The notes beneath the pieces were generated by a model. The model was not told the DNA's origin, did not search any database, and saw nothing but the letters and a program-made list of their open reading frames with translations. A program made the position numbers and the translations under genes. Below are positions 1-7,983 of a stretch of 64,000 nt of DNA, piece by piece. The stretch lies in the NCBI RefSeq assembly GCF_028681615.1, contig NZ_JAQUHV010000013.1:1-64000 (forward strand). Reading direction: 5' to 3'. Source of the DNA: Sulfuricurvum sp. GTDB lineage: Bacteria; Campylobacterota; Campylobacteria; Campylobacterales; Sulfurimonadaceae. Positions within the stretch are counted from its first letter, which is position 1. Each line of letters begins with the position of its first letter.

Positions 1-237
1 CACTTACTTTTAGAACAGCGTTTTATCGCAGGTGCGAATATGGTAGTATTAATTTATGCGGAGAATTTTTGTGCATCGTCTCATATTGAAGCGGGCATCT
101 ATGCACAGGAACTCTATATGGCGTGTGAATATCACGAGGTCGGATGCAGCGGAATCGGAGCTTTTTATGATGATGAAGCTTCACGCTGGTCCGATAATGC
201 ATTGCTTTATGCAGTGGCAATAGGGGGAAAAGTATGA
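1..237 (+). CDS. SagB-type nitroreductase, C-terminal part
   Basis: The reading frame is open from base 1, so the gene starts outside the window and only its last 78 codons are seen. The segment has the C-terminal signature of SagB/nitroreductase-family flavoproteins: a stretch AGIYAQELYMAC followed by GCSGIGAFYDDE and a final LLYAVAIGG. Family members use FMN to oxidise or reduce small molecules or peptide azolines; the substrate here is unknown. The stop overlaps the start of the alanine dehydrogenase gene by 4 bp (ATGA), so the two are probably co-transcribed and translationally coupled. The family call is fairly firm, the function is not. Confidence 0.65.
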   Translation, partial: HLLLEQRFIAGANMVVLIYAENFCASSHIEAGIYAQELYMACEYHEVGCSGIGAFYDDEASRWSDNALLYAVAIGGKV

Positions 238-1328
238 TTATCGGTATTCCTAAAGAGATTAAAACGGATGAATTCCGTGTCGGTATGACACCATCAGGTG
301 TTTTAGAGTTGATTAAAGCGGGGCATAGCGTCCTGATAGAACAGGGGGCAGGTGTCGGCAGCGGTTTTGACGACTGTTTATACCGTGATGCCGGTGCAGT
401 ATTGCTCGCTACCGCAGATGACGTATACGAGGGTGCGGATATGATCCTCAAAGTCAAAGAACCGATCGAGGTGGAATACAAACGGATGAAAGAGGGGCAA
501 ATACTCTTTACGTATCTCCATCTTGCAGCGGATAAAGCACTGACCGAAGTACTATGCGCAAAAAAAATTACGGCATTGGCCTATGAAACCCTTCGCTCAG
601 GACGCCGTTTGCCATTATTGGAGCCGATGAGTGAAATTGCAGGTCGAATGGCAACATTATTCGGTGCGGTTCATTTAGGCCGATATAACGGCGGAAGCGG
701 CCGTTTACTCGGAGGCGCGGTTGGTGTAGAACGAAACCGTGTTGTAGTTCTCGGAGCCGGAGTTGCCGGGAAATCGGCAGCAGATGCGGCAGCAGGTTTG
801 GGTGCAGAGGTAACAATGCTCGATATCAATCTCGAACGACTAACCTATTTGCGGGACGTCATGGCTCCCAATGTAACGATGCTCTATTCGACACATGATA
901 CGATATTAAATAGTATCAAAAATGCCGATCTCGTAGTCGGTACCGTTTTGGTGGCCGGTGCAAAGGCTCCGAAACTAATCACACGAGATATGCTCAAGGT
1001 AATGCAAAAAGGGTCAGTTTTAGTTGATGTCTCTATCGATCAGGGGGGATGTTTTGAGAGCTCTCATGCAACAACACACTCCCATCCGACCTTCGAGGTC
1101 GATGGAATCGTCCATTACTGTGTCGCCAATATGCCCGGAATGTATCCGCGTACTTCAACCATTGCATTGACCAACGCTACCTTGTCATATGCGATCAAAA
1201 TTGCTTCTACACCGTTAGAAGTGCTTTTGAAAGATGAAATTTACCTCACTGCTCTCAATACCTATGCAGGCGATGTCACGAATGAAGCGGTTGCTTTGGC
1301 ACACGAAATGACATATAAGGCACTATAA
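234..1328 (+). CDS. ald: Alanine dehydrogenase
   Basis: This enzyme interconverts L-alanine and pyruvate plus ammonia with NAD(H) in the cytoplasm. The 364-residue protein has the normal family length. It begins with the typical IGIPKEIK stretch, carries the substrate-binding K/H region (LFTYLHLAADK) near residue 95, and has a Rossmann nucleotide-binding glycine motif (VVLGAGVAGKSAA) near residue 171. The C-terminal VANMPGMYPRTST is also diagnostic. ATG at 234 overlaps the upstream stop. In a nitrogen-fixation neighbourhood it could help assimilate ammonia, but that is inference. Confidence 0.95.
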   Translation: MIIGIPKEIKTDEFRVGMTPSGVLELIKAGHSVLIEQGAGVGSGFDDCLYRDAGAVLLATADDVYEGADMILKVKEPIEVEYKRMKEGQILFTYLHLAADKALTEVLCAKKITALAYETLRSGRRLPLLEPMSEIAGRMATLFGAVHLGRYNGGSGRLLGGAVGVERNRVVVLGAGVAGKSAADAAAGLGAEVTMLDINLERLTYLRDVMAPNVTMLYSTHDTILNSIKNADLVVGTVLVAGAKAPKLITRDMLKVMQKGSVLVDVSIDQGGCFESSHATTHSHPTFEVDGIVHYCVANMPGMYPRTSTIALTNATLSYAIKIASTPLEVLLKDEIYLTALNTYAGDVTNEAVALAHEMTYKAL

Positions 1329-1329
1329 G

Positions 1330-1647
1330 ATGAATGAAATAGATAAAGCACATGAAATACTGGAAATTTACCGCTTTTATAAGATGGACGGCAAACTCTA
1401 CCACTACGACGAAGATGACCGTCTCGATGAACTGTTTGATGCGGTAGTTATGGCAATTAACGACTGCGGGATGCTCAAACCTCTTCTGCCCCATGAAGAG
1501 TTTGTCATCCCCTGCCGCGGGATACTGAATAAAGAGCGTGCATGGCTGCAACGGTTCGATCACCAAGATACCAGAGCCTTTTTTCTAAGCGATATTTACG
1601 ACTTTCTGAAACTGTTTACCGGACGTACAAAACTACGGGTGAATTGA
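1330..1647 (+). CDS. Hypothetical 105-residue protein
   Basis: I do not recognise a family. The protein is small, soluble, acidic in its first half (a run YDEDDRLDEL near residue 27) and has no membrane segment. It starts one base after the ald stop, with AAGG about 9 bases before the ATG, so it is the last gene of the nitroreductase-ald operon. Its stop lies 9 bp from the stop of the convergent M29-like gene. Position and ribosome site support a real gene; no function can be assigned. Confidence 0.6.
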   Translation: MNEIDKAHEILEIYRFYKMDGKLYHYDEDDRLDELFDAVVMAINDCGMLKPLLPHEEFVIPCRGILNKERAWLQRFDHQDTRAFFLSDIYDFLKLFTGRTKLRVN

Positions 1648-1656
1648 GTCTTTGAT

Positions 1657-2676
1657 TCACACGGTCCATGCACCGTCTTTGTATACGACTTCATCACCTA
1701 ACGAAAAGGTATGGGTATCTGCAAATACATCGACATGGTAAAGTCCGTCTCGTCGTTTGAATCCCGGTTTTCCATATGTTCCGTGTTTGGCCCCAAGCGA
1801 TATATGTACACCGCACATACGCTCATATGTCCCGGTATCGGCAACCGTGCGTGTTTTGCTAAAGGCTCTGTTGAGTCCGAATCCGAGTTCACGAATCCAT
1901 ACGACTCCCCCTTCGTCCCTGCGTATGTTGGAGAGGATGAGATCGAATGCCGGTGTTGAGTTTTCACATGCGACTACTTGGCCTTCTTCTATAATCAGGG
2001 TTATAGGAGTTTCAGGTGTATTGATTTTGTACGTTACATCACCGAAACAATAAATCTTAACCCTTCCGTGAACGGCTCTTAGATCTTGGGCTTCAGTAAA
2101 AACTTCGCCCAATGGGAATTGTCCTCCCCAATTTTGAAGTCCCGTGTAATCTCCGATATTGACTTTTGCCGACTCGAAAGGGGAATTGTAAATCAACAGT
2201 TCTCCGCCGCTGTCAAGCACCCCCATAGGGGCACTGTTTATTTTAGACTGTAGGGCACGTCCGACATGACGGTAATATGCTTTGTCGTATTCCAACGAAT
2301 CAATGAAGTAGGGCGCTTCATCGTCCGACATACGGCTCAAATGAGGATGTTCTATCACTTTTAGTTTGAGTTTAAATAATTCGACACGCAATCGAAAGGC
2401 ATCGAGACGGAAATTTGTCGATTGTATCAACACCACTAAATCAGAAGGATTTAGCGATTCCAATAGAGCCCGTACCTCTGCAGGCTGATGTGCATCAAAA
2501 TCAATCAATCGTGCATGCGGTAGGGCACGTTTATACCCTTCCATCAATATCGTTGCAATGAGACACCGCGTGTCATACACCACGATGGCATTCTCTTTAT
2601 CACTGTGATGAAATGCTTCGCTAAGGAGTGTTTTCAGGTACTCTTGCGCTTTTATAATCAATTCTTCTGTCTGCAA
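1657..2676 (-). CDS. Aminopeptidase T (M29)-like protein
   Basis: The 339-residue protein resembles the M29 leucyl aminopeptidase/AmpS fold. The C-terminal half contains a G-G-x-x-P-x-GEVFTE segment near residue 185 and the paired IRELGFGLN and GAKHGTYGKPGFKR stretches that carry metal ligands in this family. The N-terminal half is an alpha/beta region without a clear motif. No signal peptide is visible, so it is probably cytoplasmic. It starts with TTG at 2676, supported by GAGGA six bases upstream on the minus strand; no ATG fits better. The enzyme class is inferred from motif pattern only and the substrate is unknown. Confidence 0.5.
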   Translation of the reverse strand: MQTEELIIKAQEYLKTLLSEAFHHSDKENAIVVYDTRCLIATILMEGYKRALPHARLIDFDAHQPAEVRALLESLNPSDLVVLIQSTNFRLDAFRLRVELFKLKLKVIEHPHLSRMSDDEAPYFIDSLEYDKAYYRHVGRALQSKINSAPMGVLDSGGELLIYNSPFESAKVNIGDYTGLQNWGGQFPLGEVFTEAQDLRAVHGRVKIYCFGDVTYKINTPETPITLIIEEGQVVACENSTPAFDLILSNIRRDEGGVVWIRELGFGLNRAFSKTRTVADTGTYERMCGVHISLGAKHGTYGKPGFKRRDGLYHVDVFADTHTFSLGDEVVYKDGAWTV

Positions 2677-2812
2677 TAGTCGTCCTCGGTTCTAAAGATC
2701 ATTCTCTTTTATTATGCGAATTATAGCTTAGATTGCATTTTGAAAAAATTCGGCAACCCTTATTTAGAATACTTTATGCATATAAAATTAAAAAGATTTC
2801 AGAAGGATGCGT

Positions 2813-4042
2813 ATGCTTCCACCTATCGTCGAAATAAAACCCGACGTCTACTTTACAGGCGCCTTTGACCCAAAAATCCGTACCTTTGACATCATTATGA
2901 AAACCGCTAACGGCAGTTCGTACAACAGTTACGTTGTACGTGGCAGCGAAGGTGTCGCGGTTATGGATACGGTTAAAAAAGAGTTTAGCGATGATTTTTT
3001 CGTTCGTCTTGAACGTGTGTGCAATTATGATGAGATCAAATACATTGTTTTGCATCATCTCGAGCCCGATCATTCCGGTGCACTGATTGAACTCATGAAA
3101 CGGGCTCCTGAAGCCAAGCTCATCATTTCAGGTCGAGCCGTAATGATGCTGAAAGGGATTGTGAAAACAGATATCCCCTATGAAATCGCCACAGCAGGAA
3201 AAATCATCTCTTTGGGCGATAAAACGATCGAGTTTATCATGACACCTTTTCTTCACTGGCCGGATACGATGAGCAGCTATCTACACGAGGAAAAGCTCCT
3301 CTTTAGCGGTGATGTCTTTGGAAGCCATTATTATGACGAGCGCCTTTTTGATGATCTGGTTGGAGATTTTTCGTACGCCTTTCATTACTATTATGATCAT
3401 ATTATGCGCCCGTTCAAACAATTTGTACTCCAAGCTTTGCAACTCTATGCAGCATTTGATATTGAACTCATAGCTCCTCTGCACGGTCCGATACTGCGTA
3501 GTAATCCACAAAGCTATATCAACAAATATGCAGCTTGGAGTTCGGAAGCACGTTTTCGAAAAAATGAATTTGGCACCAAAATGCTCTCCGTTTTTTATAT
3601 CTCCAGTTATGACAATACCCATAAAATGGCGGAAAAAATCACTCAGGGGGCAGATGAGGTTGAAGGGATACGTGCAAGTATGTACGACCTGGCATCCTTG
3701 GACGAGTCCAATATGATAACACTCCTTGAAGAGTCGGATGCAATTTTAATCGGTTCACCGACAATTAACGGTGATGCGGTAAAACCTGCCTGGGATCTGC
3801 TCTCATGCATGGCCTATCTTGAACGTACCGGAAAAATCGGTGCTACGTTCGGATCCTACGGATGGACTGGAGAAGCTCCTGAGATGCTCCATGAACGATT
3901 AAAAGGGCTTAAATTTCGTCTTCCCCTCAAACCGCTCAAGGTCAAACTGATTCCGACAGAAGAAGAGCTCGAAGCATGTGTTGCATTCGGACGTGAAGCG
4001 TCAGAAATAGCGATGGGTAAAATGGTTGAAATGCAACTGTAG
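2813..4042 (+). CDS. fprA: Flavodiiron protein (FprA-type)
   Basis: Flavodiiron proteins reduce O2 (or NO) to water (or N2O) using electrons passed through FMN. The N-terminal beta-lactamase-like domain keeps the diiron ligands: HLEPDH near residue 83, H in LHWPDT, D in FSGDVFG and the late H in PLHGP. A flavodoxin domain starts near residue 255 (FYISSYDNTHKMA) and runs to the end; there is no rubredoxin or NADH domain, so a separate donor is needed. The ATG at 2807 sits directly against the AGAAGG ribosome site, so ATG 2813, six bases away, is the better start. Beside nif-accessory genes it may protect nitrogenase from oxygen (inference). Confidence 0.9.
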   Translation: MLPPIVEIKPDVYFTGAFDPKIRTFDIIMKTANGSSYNSYVVRGSEGVAVMDTVKKEFSDDFFVRLERVCNYDEIKYIVLHHLEPDHSGALIELMKRAPEAKLIISGRAVMMLKGIVKTDIPYEIATAGKIISLGDKTIEFIMTPFLHWPDTMSSYLHEEKLLFSGDVFGSHYYDERLFDDLVGDFSYAFHYYYDHIMRPFKQFVLQALQLYAAFDIELIAPLHGPILRSNPQSYINKYAAWSSEARFRKNEFGTKMLSVFYISSYDNTHKMAEKITQGADEVEGIRASMYDLASLDESNMITLLEESDAILIGSPTINGDAVKPAWDLLSCMAYLERTGKIGATFGSYGWTGEAPEMLHERLKGLKFRLPLKPLKVKLIPTEEELEACVAFGREASEIAMGKMVEMQL

Positions 4043-4059
4043 TATAAAAATTGCATTCT

Positions 4060-4079
4060 CTTTTGAAACCTTTCAAAGG
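4060..4079 (+). promoter_or_regulatory. Hairpin covering the ribosome site of the NifQ-like gene
   Basis: CTTTTGAA (4060-4067) and TTCAAAGG (4072-4079) can pair around a 4-base loop, with one G-T pair. The right arm contains the AAAGGGG ribosome-binding stretch of the gene starting at 4088. The pairing is seen in sequence; an effect on translation is inference. Confidence 0.3.
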
Positions 4080-4087
4080 GGAATACT

Positions 4088-4417
4088 ATGACTGAACACG
4101 AAATAATGCGTAATGAGATTGAAAACTATCTAAAAAAATATGCCATAAATGATGAAGCCCGCTACGTTATTGCACCGTTGATTGCAAAAAAATCGTTGGA
4201 AATGAATCATCTTTATCAAGATCTTGGGTTCAAAAACCGCATCCAAATGGGAGCTTACATGGCACAGCACTTTCCTCAGCTTGCTCAGATAAAACCAAAA
4301 GATAAACTCTGGAAAAAATTTCTTTATGATTCGATCGGTAAAGTTGCGCCTGCATGTGCCAGCTGCAATGATCAGGAACATTGTTTTACATGTCTTATCG
4401 CTGAGGCGAGTGCATGA
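4088..4417 (+). CDS. NifQ-like protein
   Basis: NifQ carries a molybdenum-iron-sulphur cluster and passes Mo to FeMo-cofactor assembly. This 109-residue protein matches the C-terminal half of NifQ: MGAYMAQHFPQL, then LWKKFLYDSI, then a cysteine cluster. The cluster reads C-x2-C-x5-C-x2-C (residues about 92-105). Classical NifQ has C-x4-C-x2-C-x5-C, so the first cysteine is missing here and an extra one follows the CF pair. It overlaps the MoxR gene by 4 bp and shares its operon with a NifO-like gene. Either a variant NifQ or a relative with another metal task; moderate confidence. Confidence 0.6.
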   Translation: MTEHEIMRNEIENYLKKYAINDEARYVIAPLIAKKSLEMNHLYQDLGFKNRIQMGAYMAQHFPQLAQIKPKDKLWKKFLYDSIGKVAPACASCNDQEHCFTCLIAEASA

Positions 4418-5427
4418 AGACACCTTCGATAACGACGACTGAACTCTATACCCATCTCGATACGCTTATCAGTGCCGACATTCCCGTATTTATCCATGGC
4501 TCTCCGGGAATAGGAAAATCCTACATCGTTGCCGAAGTAGCCAAAAAGCACTCTCTGACATTAGTCGATGTACGACTTTCCCAGATGGACCCCGTCGATT
4601 TGCGCGGTGTCCCCGCAATTCGTGACGAGCAGACCGTTTGGATGGCACCAGTCTTTTTTCCACGGGATAAAGAATCGAGCGGCATTTTATTCCTGGATGA
4701 ATTGAACTCTGCTCCTCCTTCAGTACAAGCTGCAATTTACCAATTGGTTCTGAACCGTAAAATGGGAGAATATGAACTTCCGCACGGTTGGCGCATAATC
4801 TGTGCCGGTAACCGAATCAGCGACAGAGGTGTCGTTTTCAGACTCCCGACTCCTCTTGCCAACCGCATGGTACATTTGAGTGTCGAAGCCCGCTTTGAAG
4901 ATTTTAAACTCTTCGCTATTCGCGAAGCACTCCATCAATTTGTCATCGGATTTTTGGGTTTTCGTCCGGATTTACTTACATCCGAACCGGTAAGTGAAGA
5001 TGACAGTAATCCGGCGTTTGCCACTCCACGCAGTTATCATATGCTCTCCAATGTACTCAAAACAAGCAGTGATACCTCTAAAATCGCACCAATCATCTAC
5101 GGATTGATCGGATACGGAGCCGGAATCGAGTTTTTGTCTTATGTAAAAGTCTACGAAAAGCTTCCGGATGTACAAGCAATCTATCGTGGCGAATATCCGA
5201 ATATCGATAAAAGTGAACCGGCACTGCTTTATGCATTGGTCTCTGCAATGGTAGAACTCTATCGCGGCGGAGAAGAAGCCTCCAAACACCTTTTCGCTTT
5301 CGCGCAGATTTTACCTACGGAATTTGGCGTCATGCTCATAAAGGATGCTATTGTCAAAGATGCATCCATTGCCGAATGTTCTGAATTTGACGCATGGATT
5401 GAGCGCTATGGCGACTACATCCTTTAA
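4414..5427 (+). CDS. MoxR-family AAA+ ATPase
   Basis: MoxR ATPases form rings that, with a VWA partner, activate or insert cofactors into metalloenzymes (NorQ/NorD, CbbQ/CbbO, CoxD/CoxE). Walker A (GSPGIGKS) is at residues 29-36 and Walker B (ILFLDEL) near 91-97. The sensor region (CAGNRISDRG) and the arginine-finger region (PTPLANRM) follow. At 337 residues it is full length. The start overlaps the NifQ-like stop by 4 bp and its end overlaps the VWA gene by 20 bp, a strong sign of joint function. The target enzyme is unknown; placement between NifQ-like and NifO-like genes points to a molybdenum or nitrogenase step (inference). Confidence 0.85.
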   Translation: MKTPSITTTELYTHLDTLISADIPVFIHGSPGIGKSYIVAEVAKKHSLTLVDVRLSQMDPVDLRGVPAIRDEQTVWMAPVFFPRDKESSGILFLDELNSAPPSVQAAIYQLVLNRKMGEYELPHGWRIICAGNRISDRGVVFRLPTPLANRMVHLSVEARFEDFKLFAIREALHQFVIGFLGFRPDLLTSEPVSEDDSNPAFATPRSYHMLSNVLKTSSDTSKIAPIIYGLIGYGAGIEFLSYVKVYEKLPDVQAIYRGEYPNIDKSEPALLYALVSAMVELYRGGEEASKHLFAFAQILPTEFGVMLIKDAIVKDASIAECSEFDAWIERYGDYIL

Positions 5428-6556
5428 CGAGCAACTTGAAAAAATACGGGTTCAGTTTCTTTTCGATCATCCGTTTTTAAGTGTCTTGGCGTTATCGATA
5501 CCTCATAAATTTCAAAATAACCCGCATATGTTGTTTGAAACGGACGGTGTCAGCATCCGCGTTGATGAGGATAAAGCGCTTGGATATGACGACGGACGTC
5601 TCAAATACCTCTATGCCCATGTATTGCTCCATATCCTCCTGAAACACCCGTTTCGTATGCAGGGGCGGGACAAACCGACATGGAACCGCAGCTGTGATAT
5701 AGTTATCGGGCTCTTATTAAATGATTTTCAACGTGTCGGTAACGCCGAGGAAGAAGCGATGGTCATAGAATCATTTCGCGACAAAAGTGTCGAAGAGGTA
5801 TACAATACTCTCTATCGCGAAAGCGATGACGGTGAGGGACAGCAAAGCGATACGAACCCTACACAACAAAAGATGGACATTATTGAGCATGAAGGCGATA
5901 CAAAAGTAGCTGAAGAGGAAATCAATGCTCTGATCATACAAGCTATGGGTGCAGCACGGAAGCAGGGGAATATTCCTGCCTCTTTACTTGAGATGTTTGA
6001 TGAAATAACCAAACCTTCAATCGATCTGCACACGCTTTTGCATGCATATATGTCTGAAAGTTTTTTTGACAAAGAGTCAGACTTTTCCCATCCTAACCGT
6101 CGTTTTATCCATCAAGGTCTCTATCTGCCGGGATACCGCTATGACCGTAACCGATTGAGTTTTTTTATCTTTTTGGATCGTTCTATGAGTATTACGGGTG
6201 AAGTGTTTTCCCGTTTTTTGGGAATCATCGATTCAATCGTTCGTATGAGTCATGATTTTGAGGTGAGTGTTATCCCATTTGATGAACGTGTCTATACAGA
6301 AGAAAAGAAAAGCTATGACGCACAGTCAATATTACCTAATATTAGCTTTGCCAAAGGCAATGGCGGTACTCAGTTTGAACCTGTATTGGAGTATCTCAAC
6401 ACCCATTCAGGCGAAAAGAATCTCGCTGTCATATTGAGTGATGGCTACTTTTTAGTTGAAAAAGCTCCTGCTATGCAGACACTTTTTTTACTCAGTGAGA
6501 AAAAAAATTTAACAAGGTTTGAACGCTATGGAGATGTCGTCTACTTTGACTTATAG
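5408..6556 (+). CDS. VWA-domain partner of MoxR (DUF2201-like)
   Basis: The 382-residue protein has an N-terminal metallopeptidase-like region (YAHVLLHILLKHPFR near residue 70, as in DUF2201 proteins), an acidic linker and a C-terminal von Willebrand A domain. The metal-ion (MIDAS) motif looks intact: DRSMS near residue 258, GGT near 318 and SDG near 343. VWA partners of MoxR ATPases hold the client enzyme. ATG 5408 was chosen because the longer frame from 5345 lies within the ATPase gene; the real overlap is 20 bp. It also overlaps the next gene by 29 bp. The client is unknown. Confidence 0.8.
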   Translation: MATTSFNEQLEKIRVQFLFDHPFLSVLALSIPHKFQNNPHMLFETDGVSIRVDEDKALGYDDGRLKYLYAHVLLHILLKHPFRMQGRDKPTWNRSCDIVIGLLLNDFQRVGNAEEEAMVIESFRDKSVEEVYNTLYRESDDGEGQQSDTNPTQQKMDIIEHEGDTKVAEEEINALIIQAMGAARKQGNIPASLLEMFDEITKPSIDLHTLLHAYMSESFFDKESDFSHPNRRFIHQGLYLPGYRYDRNRLSFFIFLDRSMSITGEVFSRFLGIIDSIVRMSHDFEVSVIPFDERVYTEEKKSYDAQSILPNISFAKGNGGTQFEPVLEYLNTHSGEKNLAVILSDGYFLVEKAPAMQTLFLLSEKKNLTRFERYGDVVYFDL

Positions 6557-7241
6557 AGAACATATTGAAATTCTAAAAGATGATTTTGATTTTGAAGAGC
6601 AGGGTGACTCAATCTATCTGAATCATGAAGATGATGAAGCGCGATTGCTCTGGGCATTTCATCGCCCCAGCGGTTCGCATCCGCATCAAGTGGGAGACCG
6701 TAATACAGATGTAGCCATTATGGCATTTAACCACTCTCGTCTAGGTGCATTGGAACGTTTCAAAAGACTTAATTCTGCTGTGATTGACGATCCTGATCTT
6801 CGACGTCATATCCGCAACCGTAGTCGTATGCTGTTTCGTGCCTTAGTCGATAATGACTTCGTTGAATTGTTAGAAGTGTTAACGCTTTTCCCTGTTTTTA
6901 TCGATCAGGCGTGTGATCAAATGATTAACGGTCGTATTTGGAATGAAAACTACGCAACAGCATTTCGTGCATCACAATTTCTAGAGATTGCAGAAACGTA
7001 TATCAACGACAAATTAATCGAAGGTGTCATTCGCAGGCTCAAACCGATAAACACCTATAGTTATGATGAGGCAAAAGATCTTTTAGTCGAACTGAGCGCT
7101 CAGGCACAAAAATTGCATGAATCAATAAAAGGGCATTATGTCATCGAGTTTGAAAAGTGGATTGAACGTGAGAAACTCCATCCGCTCCAAGCCATTGTTT
7201 TACAAAAACAAATTACCCACCTAAAGGATTTCCATGTCTGA
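6528..7241 (+). CDS. Hypothetical protein in the MoxR-VWA operon
   Basis: I do not recognise a family. The 237-residue protein is soluble and charged, with an acidic N-terminus (a DDFDFEEQ stretch near residue 15) and a mostly helical C-terminal half. ATG 6528 follows AAGG by 10 bases; a TTG at 6519 is an alternative start. It overlaps the VWA gene upstream and the next small gene downstream (8 bp), so it belongs to the same operon and is likely part of the same complex or pathway. No catalytic motif is evident. Confidence 0.65.
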   Translation: MEMSSTLTYREHIEILKDDFDFEEQGDSIYLNHEDDEARLLWAFHRPSGSHPHQVGDRNTDVAIMAFNHSRLGALERFKRLNSAVIDDPDLRRHIRNRSRMLFRALVDNDFVELLEVLTLFPVFIDQACDQMINGRIWNENYATAFRASQFLEIAETYINDKLIEGVIRRLKPINTYSYDEAKDLLVELSAQAQKLHESIKGHYVIEFEKWIEREKLHPLQAIVLQKQITHLKDFHV

Positions 7242-7476
7242 GACAAAACTCAAAGTAATGAGAACCATTTTTAATCTAAGTGATGAGTGGGAATACAACA
7301 TTTACGAATCAGATGATATCGCTGAGTATGCTCGAATGGATAAAACGGAAGTGAAAAATATCATCTCCGAACTTTATGACGAAGGGTATTTAGGAGAGTG
7401 TATGAGTATCGGTGATGATGGATACGAAACCTTTTATCTCAATAAAAAAGGGCGTGCCCTTATCGGAATAGAGTAA
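7234..7476 (+). CDS. Small winged-helix-like protein
   Basis: This 80-residue protein has the rhythm of a winged helix: a helix, a segment reading DDIAEYARMDKTEVKNII (helix-turn-helix-like, near residue 26), then LYDEGYL and a beta wing ending in LNKKGRALIGIE. It could regulate the operon or mediate protein contacts. It overlaps the genes on both sides by 8 bp and 1 bp, so it is translationally coupled in the NifQ-MoxR-VWA-NifO operon. The fold is judged by eye and no closer family is recognised. Confidence 0.55.
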   Translation: MSETKLKVMRTIFNLSDEWEYNIYESDDIAEYARMDKTEVKNIISELYDEGYLGECMSIGDDGYETFYLNKKGRALIGIE

Positions 7477-7895
7477 TGGTTAAACTCGTCGTTTTTTATG
7501 AAAAACCTTTTTGTGCCGCAAACGCCAAGCAAAAGCAAATTCTCCGATCTAGCGGATGTATTTTGATCGAACGTAATCTTCTAGAACACGGTTTAAGTTC
7601 AGATGAACTGCGTACTTTTATGGGGGAGAAGAGGGTACCTGAGTGGTTTAATCCTGCAGCCCCGTCAATAAAAAATGGTAAAATCAATCCGGATGTACTC
7701 GATGAGACAGAAGCCTTGGAACTGCTTATGAAGGATCCAATACTAATCCGCCGCCCGTTAATGGTCATAGGAATAGAAAAACTATGCGGATTTGATGAGA
7801 AAAGAGTTTCTGAAATTTTGGATCGTTACGTCGAAGCAATGCCGAAAATCAATTGTATGGAAAAAGGGTGTCTCGAAAAAAAATCGGCTGGATAA
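7476..7895 (+). CDS. NifO-like (ArsC-fold) nitrogenase-associated protein
   Basis: The 139-residue protein matches the nitrogenase-associated branch of the ArsC/Spx thioredoxin-like family, which includes Azotobacter NifO. It opens with VVFYEKPFCAANAKQ (one cysteine, C13), then has VPEWFNPAAPSIKNGKINPD and the family hallmark DPILIRRPLMVIG near residue 87. NifO in Azotobacter influences how molybdenum is shared between nitrogenase and nitrate reductase and lies next to nifQ; a NifQ-like gene lies in the same operon here. C-terminal cysteines (NCMEKGC) are an addition. Family placement is good; the exact role is inferred. Confidence 0.7.
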   Translation: MVKLVVFYEKPFCAANAKQKQILRSSGCILIERNLLEHGLSSDELRTFMGEKRVPEWFNPAAPSIKNGKINPDVLDETEALELLMKDPILIRRPLMVIGIEKLCGFDEKRVSEILDRYVEAMPKINCMEKGCLEKKSAG

Positions 7896-7983
7896 CTTAC
7901 CTTTAATCCTTAACGTCTAACATCTCTTACAATGTCATTTATTTTCAAGTCAAAATGAAGTAACATAAACTTTCATATATAAA

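Noticed and set aside
1698-2053. Overlapping frames on both strands within the M29-like gene
   Set aside because: They are shadows of one gene; none has a ribosome site or domain.
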